Shown piece after piece: positions 1 to 6,846 of a stretch of DNA of 19,534 nt (position 1 is the stretch's first letter; every line of letters begins with the position of its first letter). The position numbers and the translations under genes were made by a program. Under the pieces are notes generated by a model, which saw only the letters and a program-made list of their open reading frames with translations, made no database searches and was not told where the DNA came from. Origin of the DNA: CAZTAR01 sp043813895 (GTDB lineage: Bacteria; Planctomycetota; Phycisphaerae; UBA1845; UTPLA1). The DNA lies in assembly GCA_043813895.1 (NCBI GenBank), contig JBDRKQ010000016.1:1-19534 (forward strand), in the 5' to 3' direction.

Positions 1-502
1 GATCGTCCTGGTCCTGGACGCCGTAAGCGCCGGCCTTGCCTGCCCACGCGCCGGTGTCGAGGTAGGTGTTGAGGGCTTCGTCGCTCAGTCCGCGCATATG
101 GACGGTGCTGAGGCTGTGCTGGAGGAGGCGCCTTCCGCTGGTGAGATGTAGTAGGACAATGCCGGTGATGACGGAGTGTGTCGTGCCGGCGAGCCTCGAC
201 AGGATGCGGTGGGCGTCCTGGCGATCGGCGGGCTTGCCGATGACCTCGCCTTCGATCGATGCAATCGTGTCCGCGGCAAGGACGAAGGTGTCGGGCGGAA
301 GCGTCTCGGCGACGCTGCACGCCTTGAAGTATGCCGCCGATTCGGCGTGGAGGGTGGGGGCGACGTGGGGATGAACCCACTTGGGTTCGTGGAACGGCGG
401 CTTGGTGATCTCGTATACATAGCCGGCCTCGCGGAGCAGCAGCGCACGACGTGGGCTTGCGGAGGCGAGTACCAGAGGATCGGGTTGGACGGGTCGGCTC
501 AT
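1..502 (-). CDS. maf: Maf family nucleotide pyrophosphatase, partial (C-terminus beyond window)
   Basis: Maf proteins hydrolyse nucleoside triphosphates (dTTP/UTP or modified nucleotides, depending on subfamily) to monophosphates, and act in the cytosol in pool sanitation and division control. The minus strand reads open from ATG at 502 to the window edge (167 codons). Family motifs seen: the substrate-binding ASASPRR at residues 13-19, the catalytic region AADTIASIEGEVIGKP around D78 with K90-P91, T-T-H at 107-109, and GKAGAYGVQ near residues 155-163. The usual Glu in the Y-x-x-(S/T)-G-E segment is Ala here (YLDTGAW), and the residue after Gln163 is Asp rather than Gly, so the subfamily is uncertain. 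A GTG 18 nt upstream is an in-frame alternative start. Roughly 30 residues are probably missing past base 1. The family assignment is firm; the substrate is not. Confidence 0.9.
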   Translation of the reverse strand, partial: MSRPVQPDPLVLASASPRRALLLREAGYVYEITKPPFHEPKWVHPHVAPTLHAESAAYFKACSVAETLPPDTFVLAADTIASIEGEVIGKPADRQDAHRILSRLAGTTHSVITGIVLLHLTSGRRLLQHSLSTVHMRGLSDEALNTYLDTGAWAGKAGAYGVQDQDD

Positions 503-652
503 GTTCGATTCACCACCCACAAGGGGCGACGCCACGCTGACACGCGTTGGTGCGATTCAGTGGTGGTTGTTGGCGCATTCAATCTAACCGGGCCTGCCGG
601 GCGATGCAAAGGAACGCGAGAGCCTGTCGCCGGCAGTAGAATGGTCGGCGGG

Positions 653-706
653 GTGGCATGGGTTAGCGGAGTCCCGGCGGTGTGGCATGGGTTAGCGGAC
701 TCCCGG
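653..706. repeat. Two direct copies of a 25-bp repeat, period 29
   Basis: Copy 1 is 653-677 and copy 2 is 682-706, each beginning GTGGCATGGGTTAGCGGA and ending TCCCGG, with one mismatch (G671 versus C700). The first part recurs inverted near 794-809 (TTACCCATGCCACCCC), tying this pair to the hairpin just downstream. Confidence 0.85.
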
Positions 707-755
707 TAGGCCGGGACGCAGCTTACCCGTGTGGAGGAGGTCGAGCTTTTCCCAC

Positions 756-799
756 GGGTAACGAGTGGGACACCCTGCGGGGTGTCCGACTCGTTACCC
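756..799. repeat. Perfect-length 20-bp inverted repeat (hairpin)
   Basis: Arms 756-775 and 780-799 (starting GGGTAACGAGT and ending ACTCGTTACCC) are complementary over 20 bp with one mismatch (G767 against C788) and a 4-nt loop TGCG. No T-tract follows on either strand, so it is not a standard intrinsic terminator. It resembles a REP-like extragenic palindrome. Confidence 0.85.
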
Positions 800-837
800 A
801 TGCCACCCCCCACAACCCTGTTTCCTACGACGCTGGG

Positions 838-933
838 TACTGGTATTGTCTCATTGAAGGGTGCCACTGGCAGCTTGCTGCCAGTGTCGGCACGGGCGGA
901 CAAGCCGCCCGTGGCACCCAAATGAGACCAGTA
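838..933. repeat. Composite palindrome that can fold as a three-way junction
   Basis: Nested complementary segments are visible. The outer arms are TACTGGT 838-844 with ACCAGTA 927-933, and GTCTCATT 848-855 with AATGAGAC 921-928 (the two pairings share bases at 927-928). A closing stem pairs GGGTGC 859-864 with GCACCC 914-919. Inside it are two hairpins: CACTGGCAGC 865-874 with GCTGCCAGTG 877-886, and CACGGGCGG 891-899 with CCGCCCGTG 905-913. The element lies just upstream of the glycosyltransferase start. It lacks a T-tract and looks like a dispersed structured repeat rather than a terminator. Confidence 0.8.
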
Positions 934-1000
934 TGCGATTGCTGTAGGCCGATTGACAGACGGGACCCGTCGGCGTAGGAAAACAGACATCGTGGCGCCA

Positions 1001-2602
1001 ATGGGACATTCCGAAGAACAGCGGCCCTGTGACCGGCAACTCGCCGGCGGGGGGCGTTTCGCGGTTTGGGTGCTGGTCTTGTTGTCGGTGTATGCCGCCG
1101 GCCTCACGCACGGCCTGTCGAGCCCGTGGACCGGTATGCACGATTGGAACGGGGCGTTTTTCTCGCAACTCGGCCGGAACCTCTTGCGGTATCCGCTGAA
1201 CGTCCACCACGGAATGGGCGTTGTCGCGGTCGGAGATGCCGTTCCCCCGCCGGAGGAACGGTCGATCTACGCGGCGCATCCGCCCGGCCTGGTGTGGATG
1301 GTTGCGGGGTCATTCTCCGTGTTGGGTGAATCAGAACGGTCTGCCAGGCTGGTGGCGATCGGCTCATCGCTTGGCGCGCTGATCTTGCTGGTGTGGCTCG
1401 TGCGCGTGGGCTGGGGTGGTGAGGCCGCGGTCCTCGCGGGCTTGCTGTACAGCGTGCTGCCAATGTCCGTGTACTTCGGTCGGATGGTGGACCATGAGGC
1501 TGTGTGCCTGCTGTGCATGTTGGGGGCGATTGCGGCCTGGCAGGTCGTTGCGAGGACGAACTGTGCGCCTCGGCGCCGGACCCTCGCGTGGGGTTGCTGG
1601 TCCGTGGCGATTGTGGCGGGCATTTGGCTCGACTGGTCCGCCGTGCTCTTCTCCGGCCTGTTTTGCCTTCACGCGATCTGGCGGGCATCCCGGCAACGCA
1701 AGGGCTGCCGGGAAGTCGCGTATGTGCTGATTGTGTCCGCGGTTGGCCTGGCCGGTATGTTGATCTACCTCGTGTACAGCGGCCTGGATGGCCGCTGGGG
1801 AGACTTGGCCGCGATCTTCTTCTCGCGAGCGGGTGAAGTAGAAGGCGCCATTCGGAGGGACCTGTCCGCGCAAGGCGGCGCCTGGGACTACACACGGGAG
1901 AATCTAACCTGGCCCGTTTTGGTTCTGGCGTTGTGGGGCGTGTTCACGCGCTTCTTGCACACGAAGCGAAAGGAAACCGCAGGCATTCGGCTGGACGGCG
2001 CGTGGCTGTTGCCCGTGACGGGGCTGCTTTGGCTGGCGCTTTTTTGGCGGCAGTACGAGCGCCACAACTACTGGATGTTCTACCTGGGCCCGATGGCGGC
2101 GGTGCTAGCGTCTCTGGGTCTGCTGGCACTTCGGGAATCGCTTTCCCGTGTCGGCATCGTGTTCGCGCGCGGCGCGTGGTACGTGATCGCAGGTGTGGTT
2201 GTCGCCGTATGCCTCGTCCAGACAGACGACTACTTCGCGAGGCAATCATACCCGTTGGAGGAAGTGGCGGCCCTGCGAGAGATCAACGCGACGACGGATC
2301 CGACCGAGCGGGTGTTGTTGTACGAAGAGTCTGTGTTGGTGGAGCAGCGGGGCGGGTATCGATTTCGGAACATCGTCCCACCGCAGCGGGCCTATTATCT
2401 CGATCGGGCGTTTGGCGTGGAGCGCGAGGTCGGCGCGGTGATCAACAGGGCTTCTGACTACGCAATGTTCGTGATCCCGGTCGCGGACGCGCTGCGGTTG
2501 GGTTCGGCTCTTGACGAACTGCACGCGGGCCATCCACCCGTGCAGGCAGGTCGGCTTCTGGTTTTTGACCTTCGGTCCGGTCGCGGCGGAGAGGGCGGGT
2601 GA
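1001..2602 (+). CDS. Polytopic GT-C glycosyltransferase, PMT_2/ArnT-like
   Basis: Probably transfers a sugar from a polyprenyl-phosphate donor to a protein or glycan on the outer face of the cytoplasmic membrane, as known for GT-C enzymes; donor and acceptor cannot be read from the sequence. The 533-residue product has about ten hydrophobic segments. The first (FAVWVLVLLSVYAAGL) is followed by a loop with the typical acidic motif (HDWNGAFFSQLGRN, candidate catalytic Asp) and then YAAHPPGLVWM before the second helix. The sequence MVDHEA is consistent with the second conserved acidic position. The C-terminal 100 or so residues are soluble. The start is ambiguous: ATG 1001 is chosen; GTG 992 has an AGGA at 977-980, 11 nt upstream; and the frame is open back to TTG 953. 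It stands alone, with repeats upstream and a tRNA promoter downstream. The GT-C call is from pattern recognition. Confidence 0.72.
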   Translation: MGHSEEQRPCDRQLAGGGRFAVWVLVLLSVYAAGLTHGLSSPWTGMHDWNGAFFSQLGRNLLRYPLNVHHGMGVVAVGDAVPPPEERSIYAAHPPGLVWMVAGSFSVLGESERSARLVAIGSSLGALILLVWLVRVGWGGEAAVLAGLLYSVLPMSVYFGRMVDHEAVCLLCMLGAIAAWQVVARTNCAPRRRTLAWGCWSVAIVAGIWLDWSAVLFSGLFCLHAIWRASRQRKGCREVAYVLIVSAVGLAGMLIYLVYSGLDGRWGDLAAIFFSRAGEVEGAIRRDLSAQGGAWDYTRENLTWPVLVLALWGVFTRFLHTKRKETAGIRLDGAWLLPVTGLLWLALFWRQYERHNYWMFYLGPMAAVLASLGLLALRESLSRVGIVFARGAWYVIAGVVVAVCLVQTDDYFARQSYPLEEVAALREINATTDPTERVLLYEESVLVEQRGGYRFRNIVPPQRAYYLDRAFGVEREVGAVINRASDYAMFVIPVADALRLGSALDELHAGHPPVQAGRLLVFDLRSGRGGEGG

Positions 2603-2713
2603 TCAGAGGTGGGCGAGAATGCACCTAACATTCGGTGATTGCAAGAGTTACGATCTAATCGAAACACGGCTGCGAGCTTGTTTGCCGCGGGCGCAGACCC
2701 TGGGGAATACCGT

Positions 2714-2741
2714 TTGACTCAAACGGCGGAGCGTTTATACT
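2714..2741 (+). promoter_or_regulatory. Sigma-70-type promoter for the tRNA-Thr/tuf cluster
   Basis: TTGACT at 2714-2719 (5 of 6 to the -35 consensus) is 16 nt from TATACT at 2736-2741 (5 of 6 to the -10). Transcription would start near 2748, about 80 nt before the mature tRNA-Thr. This is the best promoter match I found in the window, as expected for a tRNA and EF-Tu. Confidence 0.72.
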
Positions 2742-2826
2742 GGCGGGTCTTGTTCGTAGGCTGGCGCGGGACCAAGAGATTGAGACGCGCAGTCTGCCGC
2801 GCTACTTCGGCAAGCCGGAGGCGGAT

Positions 2827-2899
<73 letters not shown>

Positions 2900-3161
2900 T
2901 TCACTGGGCGCGAGAATGGATGTCGCGGCCGGAGAGACGCGGTCGCGGGTGCTCTGCGTGATCGCCTTGCGGCGGTGGGCAGGTGGTGATTGCTCGCCGG
3001 CTTGAGAGGCGTTACAGTCGAGCATGGCTGCTGTGCAGACAATTGGAACCAACTGGTCGCCGTTGTGGAGCGTGCTCCGGGCGGTCGGATGTTTGTTGTG
3101 AGTGTACGTGTAGAAACACCGAGTTATCCGGAAGATAGTTAGAGGCGGAGGAGCCGCTGGC

Positions 3162-4370
3162 ATGGCCAAAGAGAAATTCGAGCGGACGAAACCACACGTA
3201 AATGTCGGCACCATTGGGCACGTCGATCATGGCAAGACCACGTTGACGGCCGCGATGACGGCGGTCCAGTCCAAGAAGGGCTTGGCGAAGTTCAAGAGCT
3301 ACGATCAGATCGCCAAAGCCTCCGAGAAGGACGGTCGGCGAGACGCCACGAAGATTTTGACGATCGCCACGGCACACGTCGAGTATGAGACGGACAACCG
3401 TCACTATGCGCACGTGGACTGCCCGGGCCACGCCGACTACGTGAAAAACATGATCACCGGTGCGGCACAGATGGACGGTGCGATTCTGGTGGTCAGCGCC
3501 GCGGACGGACCGATGCCGCAGACCCGCGAGCACGTGCTGCTGGCCAGGCAGGTGAACGTGCCTGCGTTGGTGGTGTTCCTCAACAAGGTGGACTTGTTGG
3601 ACGACCCCGAGCTGCTCGAGCTTGTGGAGATGGAGATTCGAGAGCTTCTCAGCAAGTACGATTTTCCCGGCGACGACATTCCGATCATCCGGGGCAACGC
3701 GCTGGGTGCGTTGCAGAACCCGAACGACGAAACGCTGAACAAGCCGATCGGTGAGTTGCTGGCCGCCTTGGACGCGAACATCCCCGAGCCTCAGCGTGAA
3801 GCGGATAAGCCGTTCCTGATGCCCGTGGAAGACGTCTTCAGCATCAAGGGCCGCGGAACCGTGGGAACGGGCCGCATCGAACGAGGCACCGTGAAGGTCG
3901 GTGACGAGACAGAAATCGTCGGCTTGAGCAAGGAAACCCGCAAGACCATCGTGACCGGCGTCGAGATGTTCAACAAGATGCTGGAATCGGGTATCGCCGG
4001 GGATAATGTCGGCGTGCTGTTGCGCGGCGTCGAGAAGACAGAGTTGCAGCGAGGCCAGGTGCTGGCCAAGCCGGGCTCGATCACACCGCATACTCACTTT
4101 GAGGCTGAGGTGTACGTGTTGACAAAGGAGGAAGGTGGTCGGCACACGCCGTTCTTCAACAACTATCGGCCCCAGTTGTACGTCCGGACGACCGACGTGA
4201 CGGGAAGCCTGAAGCTCCTGGGCGGCGCGGAGATGTGCATGCCCGGTGACAACATAACGCTGGAAGTGACGTTGATTTACCCAATTGCGTTGGAAGAGGG
4301 TGTCCGGTTCGCAGTTCGAGAAGGCGGTCGCACCGTCGGATCCGGCGTGGTGACGAAGGTGTTGGAGTAG
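3162..4370 (+). CDS. tuf: Translation elongation factor Tu
   Basis: EF-Tu delivers aminoacyl-tRNA to the ribosomal A site as a GTP ternary complex. The 402-residue product has the P-loop GHVDHGKT (19-26), DCPGH (86-90, with catalytic His90) and NKVD (141-144; NKCD in many species), followed by full domains II and III ending GGRTVGSGVVTKVLE. Switch I is atypical. The stretch ERGITI is replaced by a slightly longer segment with K-I-L-T-I at 64-68, keeping the Mg-coordinating Thr67 but losing the conserved Arg-Gly. I recall similar substitutions in Planctomycetes EF-Tu. GGAGGAG at 3147-3153 supports ATG 3162. It follows tRNA-Thr by 262 nt, in which I see nothing definite, and precedes rpmG by 30 nt. 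Confidence 0.98.
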   Translation: MAKEKFERTKPHVNVGTIGHVDHGKTTLTAAMTAVQSKKGLAKFKSYDQIAKASEKDGRRDATKILTIATAHVEYETDNRHYAHVDCPGHADYVKNMITGAAQMDGAILVVSAADGPMPQTREHVLLARQVNVPALVVFLNKVDLLDDPELLELVEMEIRELLSKYDFPGDDIPIIRGNALGALQNPNDETLNKPIGELLAALDANIPEPQREADKPFLMPVEDVFSIKGRGTVGTGRIERGTVKVGDETEIVGLSKETRKTIVTGVEMFNKMLESGIAGDNVGVLLRGVEKTELQRGQVLAKPGSITPHTHFEAEVYVLTKEEGGRHTPFFNNYRPQLYVRTTDVTGSLKLLGGAEMCMPGDNITLEVTLIYPIALEEGVRFAVREGGRTVGSGVVTKVLE

Positions 4371-4400
4371 GCGAGTCCGGTTCGCCGGGTTTGGTGAGCG

Positions 4401-4577
4401 ATGGCAAAAGCTAGTAAACGTGAAAACGTGTGGTTGCAGTGCAAGGAGTGCGACAGTCTGAACTATCGCACCCAGGTCCATCTTGGGCAGGGGATTCCCG
4501 AAGGCTTGAAAGAGGGCCTGAAGAAGTTCTGCAAACGCGATCGCCGCCACACCCTGCATAAAGTCAAGCGCAAGTAA
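4401..4577 (+). CDS. rpmG: 50S ribosomal protein bL33
   Basis: A 58-residue basic protein of the large subunit, located near the E site. The sequence contains the family hallmarks VWLQCKECDSLNYRTQ and LKKFCKRDRRHTLHK, and ends in a lysine-rich tail. Zinc-binding bL33 has two Cys pairs. Here C14 and C17 form the first, but the second is C44-x-x-D47, so one ligand is replaced by Asp. The ATG follows a GGTGAG (4393-4398) and lies 30 nt after tuf, consistent with co-transcription. A 7-bp hairpin (GCGCGGC 4581-4587 with GCCGCGC 4604-4610) just after the stop lacks a T-tract and could be a processing site. The tuf-rpmG-tRNA-Trp-secE order is widely conserved. Confidence 0.95.
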   Translation: MAKASKRENVWLQCKECDSLNYRTQVHLGQGIPEGLKEGLKKFCKRDRRHTLHKVKRK

Positions 4578-4685
4578 TCGGCGCGGCAAACGCAGCGGCG
4601 AGGGCCGCGCGGGGCTTGTGGGTTTCGCATGCCGGGCGGGCCGATGCGGTCGTCGTGCCGCGGGTGCCGGTTGAGGCTGTGCGGA

Positions 4686-4758
4686 AGGAGCGTAGCTCAA
4701 CTGGTAGAGCACCGGTTTCCAAAACCGGCGGTTGGGGGTTCGAGTCCCTCCGCTCCTG
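4686..4758 (+). tRNA. tRNA-Trp (anticodon CCA)
   Basis: A complete 73-nt cloverleaf. The acceptor stem pairs AGGAGCG with CGCTCCT, with discriminator G4758. The D-stem is GCTC/GAGC, the anticodon stem CCGGT/ACCGG with loop TTCCAAA (anticodon CCA), and the T-arm GGGGG-TTCGAGT-CCCTC with the normal TTC loop. CCA is not encoded at the 3' end. It sits between rpmG and secE, its usual place in many bacteria. Confidence 0.97.
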
Positions 4759-4839
4759 GTGTCTCGGTGCCAAGGCGGTCGGGCTGACCGCACGGTGGCG
4801 GGCGAGCGATTCGCGGGTTTTCCGGGCGGGGAGGACGAA

Positions 4840-5409
4840 ATGCAGGGGGGTAACAGAAAGAGTCCGGGCACGGCCGTCGCCGACAAGGAGCCTCGAGTGT
4901 CTGACGTAAGTGCACCTAAAAAGGGTTATGCAGAGGGGAAACGCGTCGCCGCGATTCAGGATGGCCAGCGCCGCGGATTCTTCGACATCTACAAACGGGG
5001 GCAAGGCTATAACACCCGTGTTTGGACCGCGACGGGCATGGGTGTCCTCGTGCTGTGGTTTGCCTACTTCTTGCACGAGAAACTGCTTGTAGTCGACATG
5101 GGCACGTCCACGAAGCTGATTCAGGTGGGCATTCCCGTTGCCGTGATACTGGCTTTCGGGCTGTTCGGGTATTGGGCTCTCGCGATCAATCACAAGATAT
5201 GCGACTTTCTCATCGCCACAGAAGGCGAGATGAAGAAGGTGAACTGGAGCACGCGGAAGGACATCATTGGTTCAACGAAGGTAGTGGTGATCGTGATGTT
5301 GCTCATGGGCGCCCTGCTCTTTGTCGTGGACCTCTTCTTCATGTTCTTCTTCGGCGCGATCGGAGTTTTGAAGACGGGCGGTGTGCTCAAGATGTTCGGA
5401 ATCGAGTGA
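4840..5409 (+). CDS. secE: Preprotein translocase subunit SecE
   Basis: SecE clamps SecY in the inner-membrane protein-conducting channel. The 189-residue product has a hydrophilic N-terminus (1-60) and helices at about 61-78, 95-116 and 147-173. The universally conserved amphipathic segment EGEMKKVNWSTRKD (128-141) precedes the last helix, with Ser where Pro is usual in the W-P motif. The three-helix form resembles the E. coli type rather than the single-helix form of many bacteria, and is longer than the 127 residues of E. coli SecE. ATG 4840 is chosen because GGAGG at 4830-4834 lies 5 nt upstream; starts further upstream would lie inside tRNA-Trp. nusG follows after 37 nt. Confidence 0.95.
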   Translation: MQGGNRKSPGTAVADKEPRVSDVSAPKKGYAEGKRVAAIQDGQRRGFFDIYKRGQGYNTRVWTATGMGVLVLWFAYFLHEKLLVVDMGTSTKLIQVGIPVAVILAFGLFGYWALAINHKICDFLIATEGEMKKVNWSTRKDIIGSTKVVVIVMLLMGALLFVVDLFFMFFFGAIGVLKTGGVLKMFGIE

Positions 5410-5432
5410 TCCCGACACCGAACGCGTAACGT

Positions 5433-5438
5433 GGGAGG
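5433..5438 (+). promoter_or_regulatory. Ribosome binding site fixing the nusG start
   Basis: GGGAGG lies 8 nt before GTG 5447, favouring that codon over the earlier GTG 5381 inside secE and over the internal ATG 5660. Confidence 0.6.
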
Positions 5439-5446
5439 TCCGGGCG

Positions 5447-6208
5447 GTGGACGCCGAAGAGACCAGGACAACGGATGTAGAGCCCGCAAGCGAGCAGGCG
5501 CCGCCTGCAGCCCCGGAAGCGGAATGCACAACCGTGGAGGAGGATGTCGCGGCATTGGCGGCTGAAGCGGACGCTGTGTCGCCGGAGGTTCCGCCTTCCG
5601 GCGGGGCTGGTGCCGCTGACGCATCATCCCCCAAGGGCGAGCATGATGCGCAGTCTGGGATGCTGTGGTACGTCCTGCGGGTTGCGAGCAACCGTGAAGA
5701 GCAGGTCTGCGACGCCCTGAAGCGAAAGGTGAGTATCGAGCACCTGGAGGATCGCATCGGTCGGATTCTCGTTCCTTCGCAGCGTGAGAAGCGGATGCGC
5801 AGCGGTGTGGCGAAGGTTTACGACCGAAAGCTGTATCCGGGTTATGTCTTCGTGGAAATGGCGCCCGAGGAGGACGGCAGCATCGCGGAGAGCGTGTGGT
5901 TCATGGTCAAGGAGACCATGAGCGTGGGGGACTTCATCGGATCGGACGGCAAGCCCACGGCGATGCGTCCGCACGACGTCGAGAAGATGTTGGCGGTCGT
6001 GGAGAAGTCGGCGGAGCAGCCGACCCTGGCAGGCATGTCCGGCATGAAGAAGGGGGACCCCATCAAGGTCAAGGAAGGCCCGTTCGAAAACTTCGAGGGT
6101 GAGATCGACGAAGTGTACCCGGACAAGGGCAACGTCCGCGTGATCGTGACGATCTTCGGTCGCGCAACGCCGATCGAGTTGGAATACTGGCAAGTTGAGT
6201 TGACTTAA
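5447..6208 (+). CDS. nusG: Transcription termination/antitermination factor NusG
   Basis: NusG binds RNA polymerase, suppresses pausing, and couples to Rho or the ribosome. The NGN domain starts at residue 72 (MLWYVLRVASNREEQV) and includes YPGYVFVEM. The last 55 residues form the KOW domain (GDPIKVKEGPFENFEGEI onwards). The product is 253 residues, against about 180 usual. The excess is a roughly 70-residue N-terminal extension rich in Glu, Ala and Pro, probably disordered. If translation began at ATG 5660 the protein would have normal length, but GTG 5447 has the better ribosome binding site. It lies in the secE-nusG-rplK-rplA order typical of bacteria. Confidence 0.96.
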   Translation: MDAEETRTTDVEPASEQAPPAAPEAECTTVEEDVAALAAEADAVSPEVPPSGGAGAADASSPKGEHDAQSGMLWYVLRVASNREEQVCDALKRKVSIEHLEDRIGRILVPSQREKRMRSGVAKVYDRKLYPGYVFVEMAPEEDGSIAESVWFMVKETMSVGDFIGSDGKPTAMRPHDVEKMLAVVEKSAEQPTLAGMSGMKKGDPIKVKEGPFENFEGEIDEVYPDKGNVRVIVTIFGRATPIELEYWQVELT

Positions 6209-6247
6209 TCCGGCGTTGCCGGGCGAGCTCTGAGCTGAGGCTGAGTT

Positions 6248-6694
6248 GTGGCGAAGAAAAAGAAGAAGAAAAAGACGGTAAAGGCGACGTTCAAGGTTCA
6301 GGGACCCGGCGGGCAGGCCACGCCGGCGCCTCCGATTGGTCCGGCTTGCGGCCAGTGGGGGGTGAACCCGGGGCAGTTCGTTCAGCAGTTCAACGAGCGA
6401 ACGAGGCACTTGAACGGGATGCCCGTTGCGGCGGTGGTGTCGGTCTATGCGGACAAGACGTTCGACTTTATTGTGAAGAGCCCGCCGGCGGCCGCACTGT
6501 TGAAGGAAGCGGCGGAGGTGGCCAAGGGTTCCGGAACGCCGAACCGCGAGAAGGTCGGCAAGATCACGGATGCCCAGTTGGAGAAGATCTGCAAGACCAA
6601 GCTGGGCGACTTGAATTGCCAGGGCAACATGAACGCAGCCAAGCGGATCATCGCCGGCACGGCCCGGAACATGGGGATAGAAATAGAGGGCTAG
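6248..6694 (+). CDS. rplK: 50S ribosomal protein uL11
   Basis: uL11 forms the base of the ribosomal stalk and the thiostrepton-binding GTPase centre. The 148-residue product has the N-terminal proline-rich segment (TPAPPIGPACGQWGVNPGQF; Cys in place of the usual Leu in GPALG) and a C-terminal rRNA-binding domain with GNMNAAKRIIAGTARNMGI. The start is GTG 6248, with GAGG at 6237-6240 7 nt upstream. Residues 3-9 are seven consecutive lysines encoded by an A-rich run, longer than the usual basic start MAKK. Confidence 0.97.
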   Translation: MAKKKKKKKTVKATFKVQGPGGQATPAPPIGPACGQWGVNPGQFVQQFNERTRHLNGMPVAAVVSVYADKTFDFIVKSPPAAALLKEAAEVAKGSGTPNREKVGKITDAQLEKICKTKLGDLNCQGNMNAAKRIIAGTARNMGIEIEG

Positions 6695-6729
6695 GCTGGC
6701 TCCTCTAATGGCTGAACAGGTTCGGGTCA

Positions 6730-6759
6730 GTCCCACACCCCTGGAAGGGGCGGGGCACC
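6730..6759. repeat. 30-bp GC-rich repeat, copy 1 (between rplK and rplA)
   Basis: Contains the core CCCCTGGAAGGGG and matches 9851-9880 inside addA at 26 of 30 positions in the same plus-strand orientation. It sits in the unusually long (152 bp) rplK-rplA gap, flanked by short inverted GTCAGT (6726-6731) and ACTGAC. Confidence 0.8.
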
Positions 6760-6846
6760 CAGGCAACTGACGACTGACAATCGATGCAGGCTCGACCACG
6801 AGCCGTCAATCGTGGCAGACCGGGAGGTCGCAAATGAGGGATATCC

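Larger units (their letters stand above)
503..1000. other. Repeat-rich non-coding stretch
   Basis: This stretch separates the Maf gene from the membrane glycosyltransferase. I see no convincing gene. Open frames crossing it are short, lack start context and are produced by the palindromes. From about 650 to 935 it is almost entirely direct and inverted repeats, listed separately. No clear promoter was recognised for either flanking gene. Confidence 0.6.

Noticed and set aside
756..799. Hairpin as an intrinsic terminator
   Set aside because: No T-tract follows on either strand and no gene ends nearby toward it.
653..933. Possible CRISPR array
   Set aside because: The repeats have no regular 30-40 bp unique spacers, there are only two direct copies, and no cas gene is in the window.
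176..1107. Overlapping open frames through the repeat-rich stretch before the glycosyltransferase
   Set aside because: They run through palindromes and the Maf antisense strand, lack ribosome binding sites and show no protein-like conservation pattern.
3012..4886. 624-codon minus-strand open frame opposite tuf and rpmG
   Set aside because: Shadow of the strongly biased GC-rich codons of tuf. It has a compositionally odd His/Gln/Leu-rich product and overlaps certain genes.
4564..5193. Minus-strand frames with ERRDSNPQPPVLETGALPVE and GLEPPTAGFGNRCSTS
   Set aside because: Antisense translations of tRNA-Trp extended over secE; no start signal or codon bias of their own.
5624..6799. 391-codon minus-strand open frame opposite nusG and rplK
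   Set aside because: Antisense shadow of two certain genes; the Arg/Leu/His-rich product has no recognisable motif.
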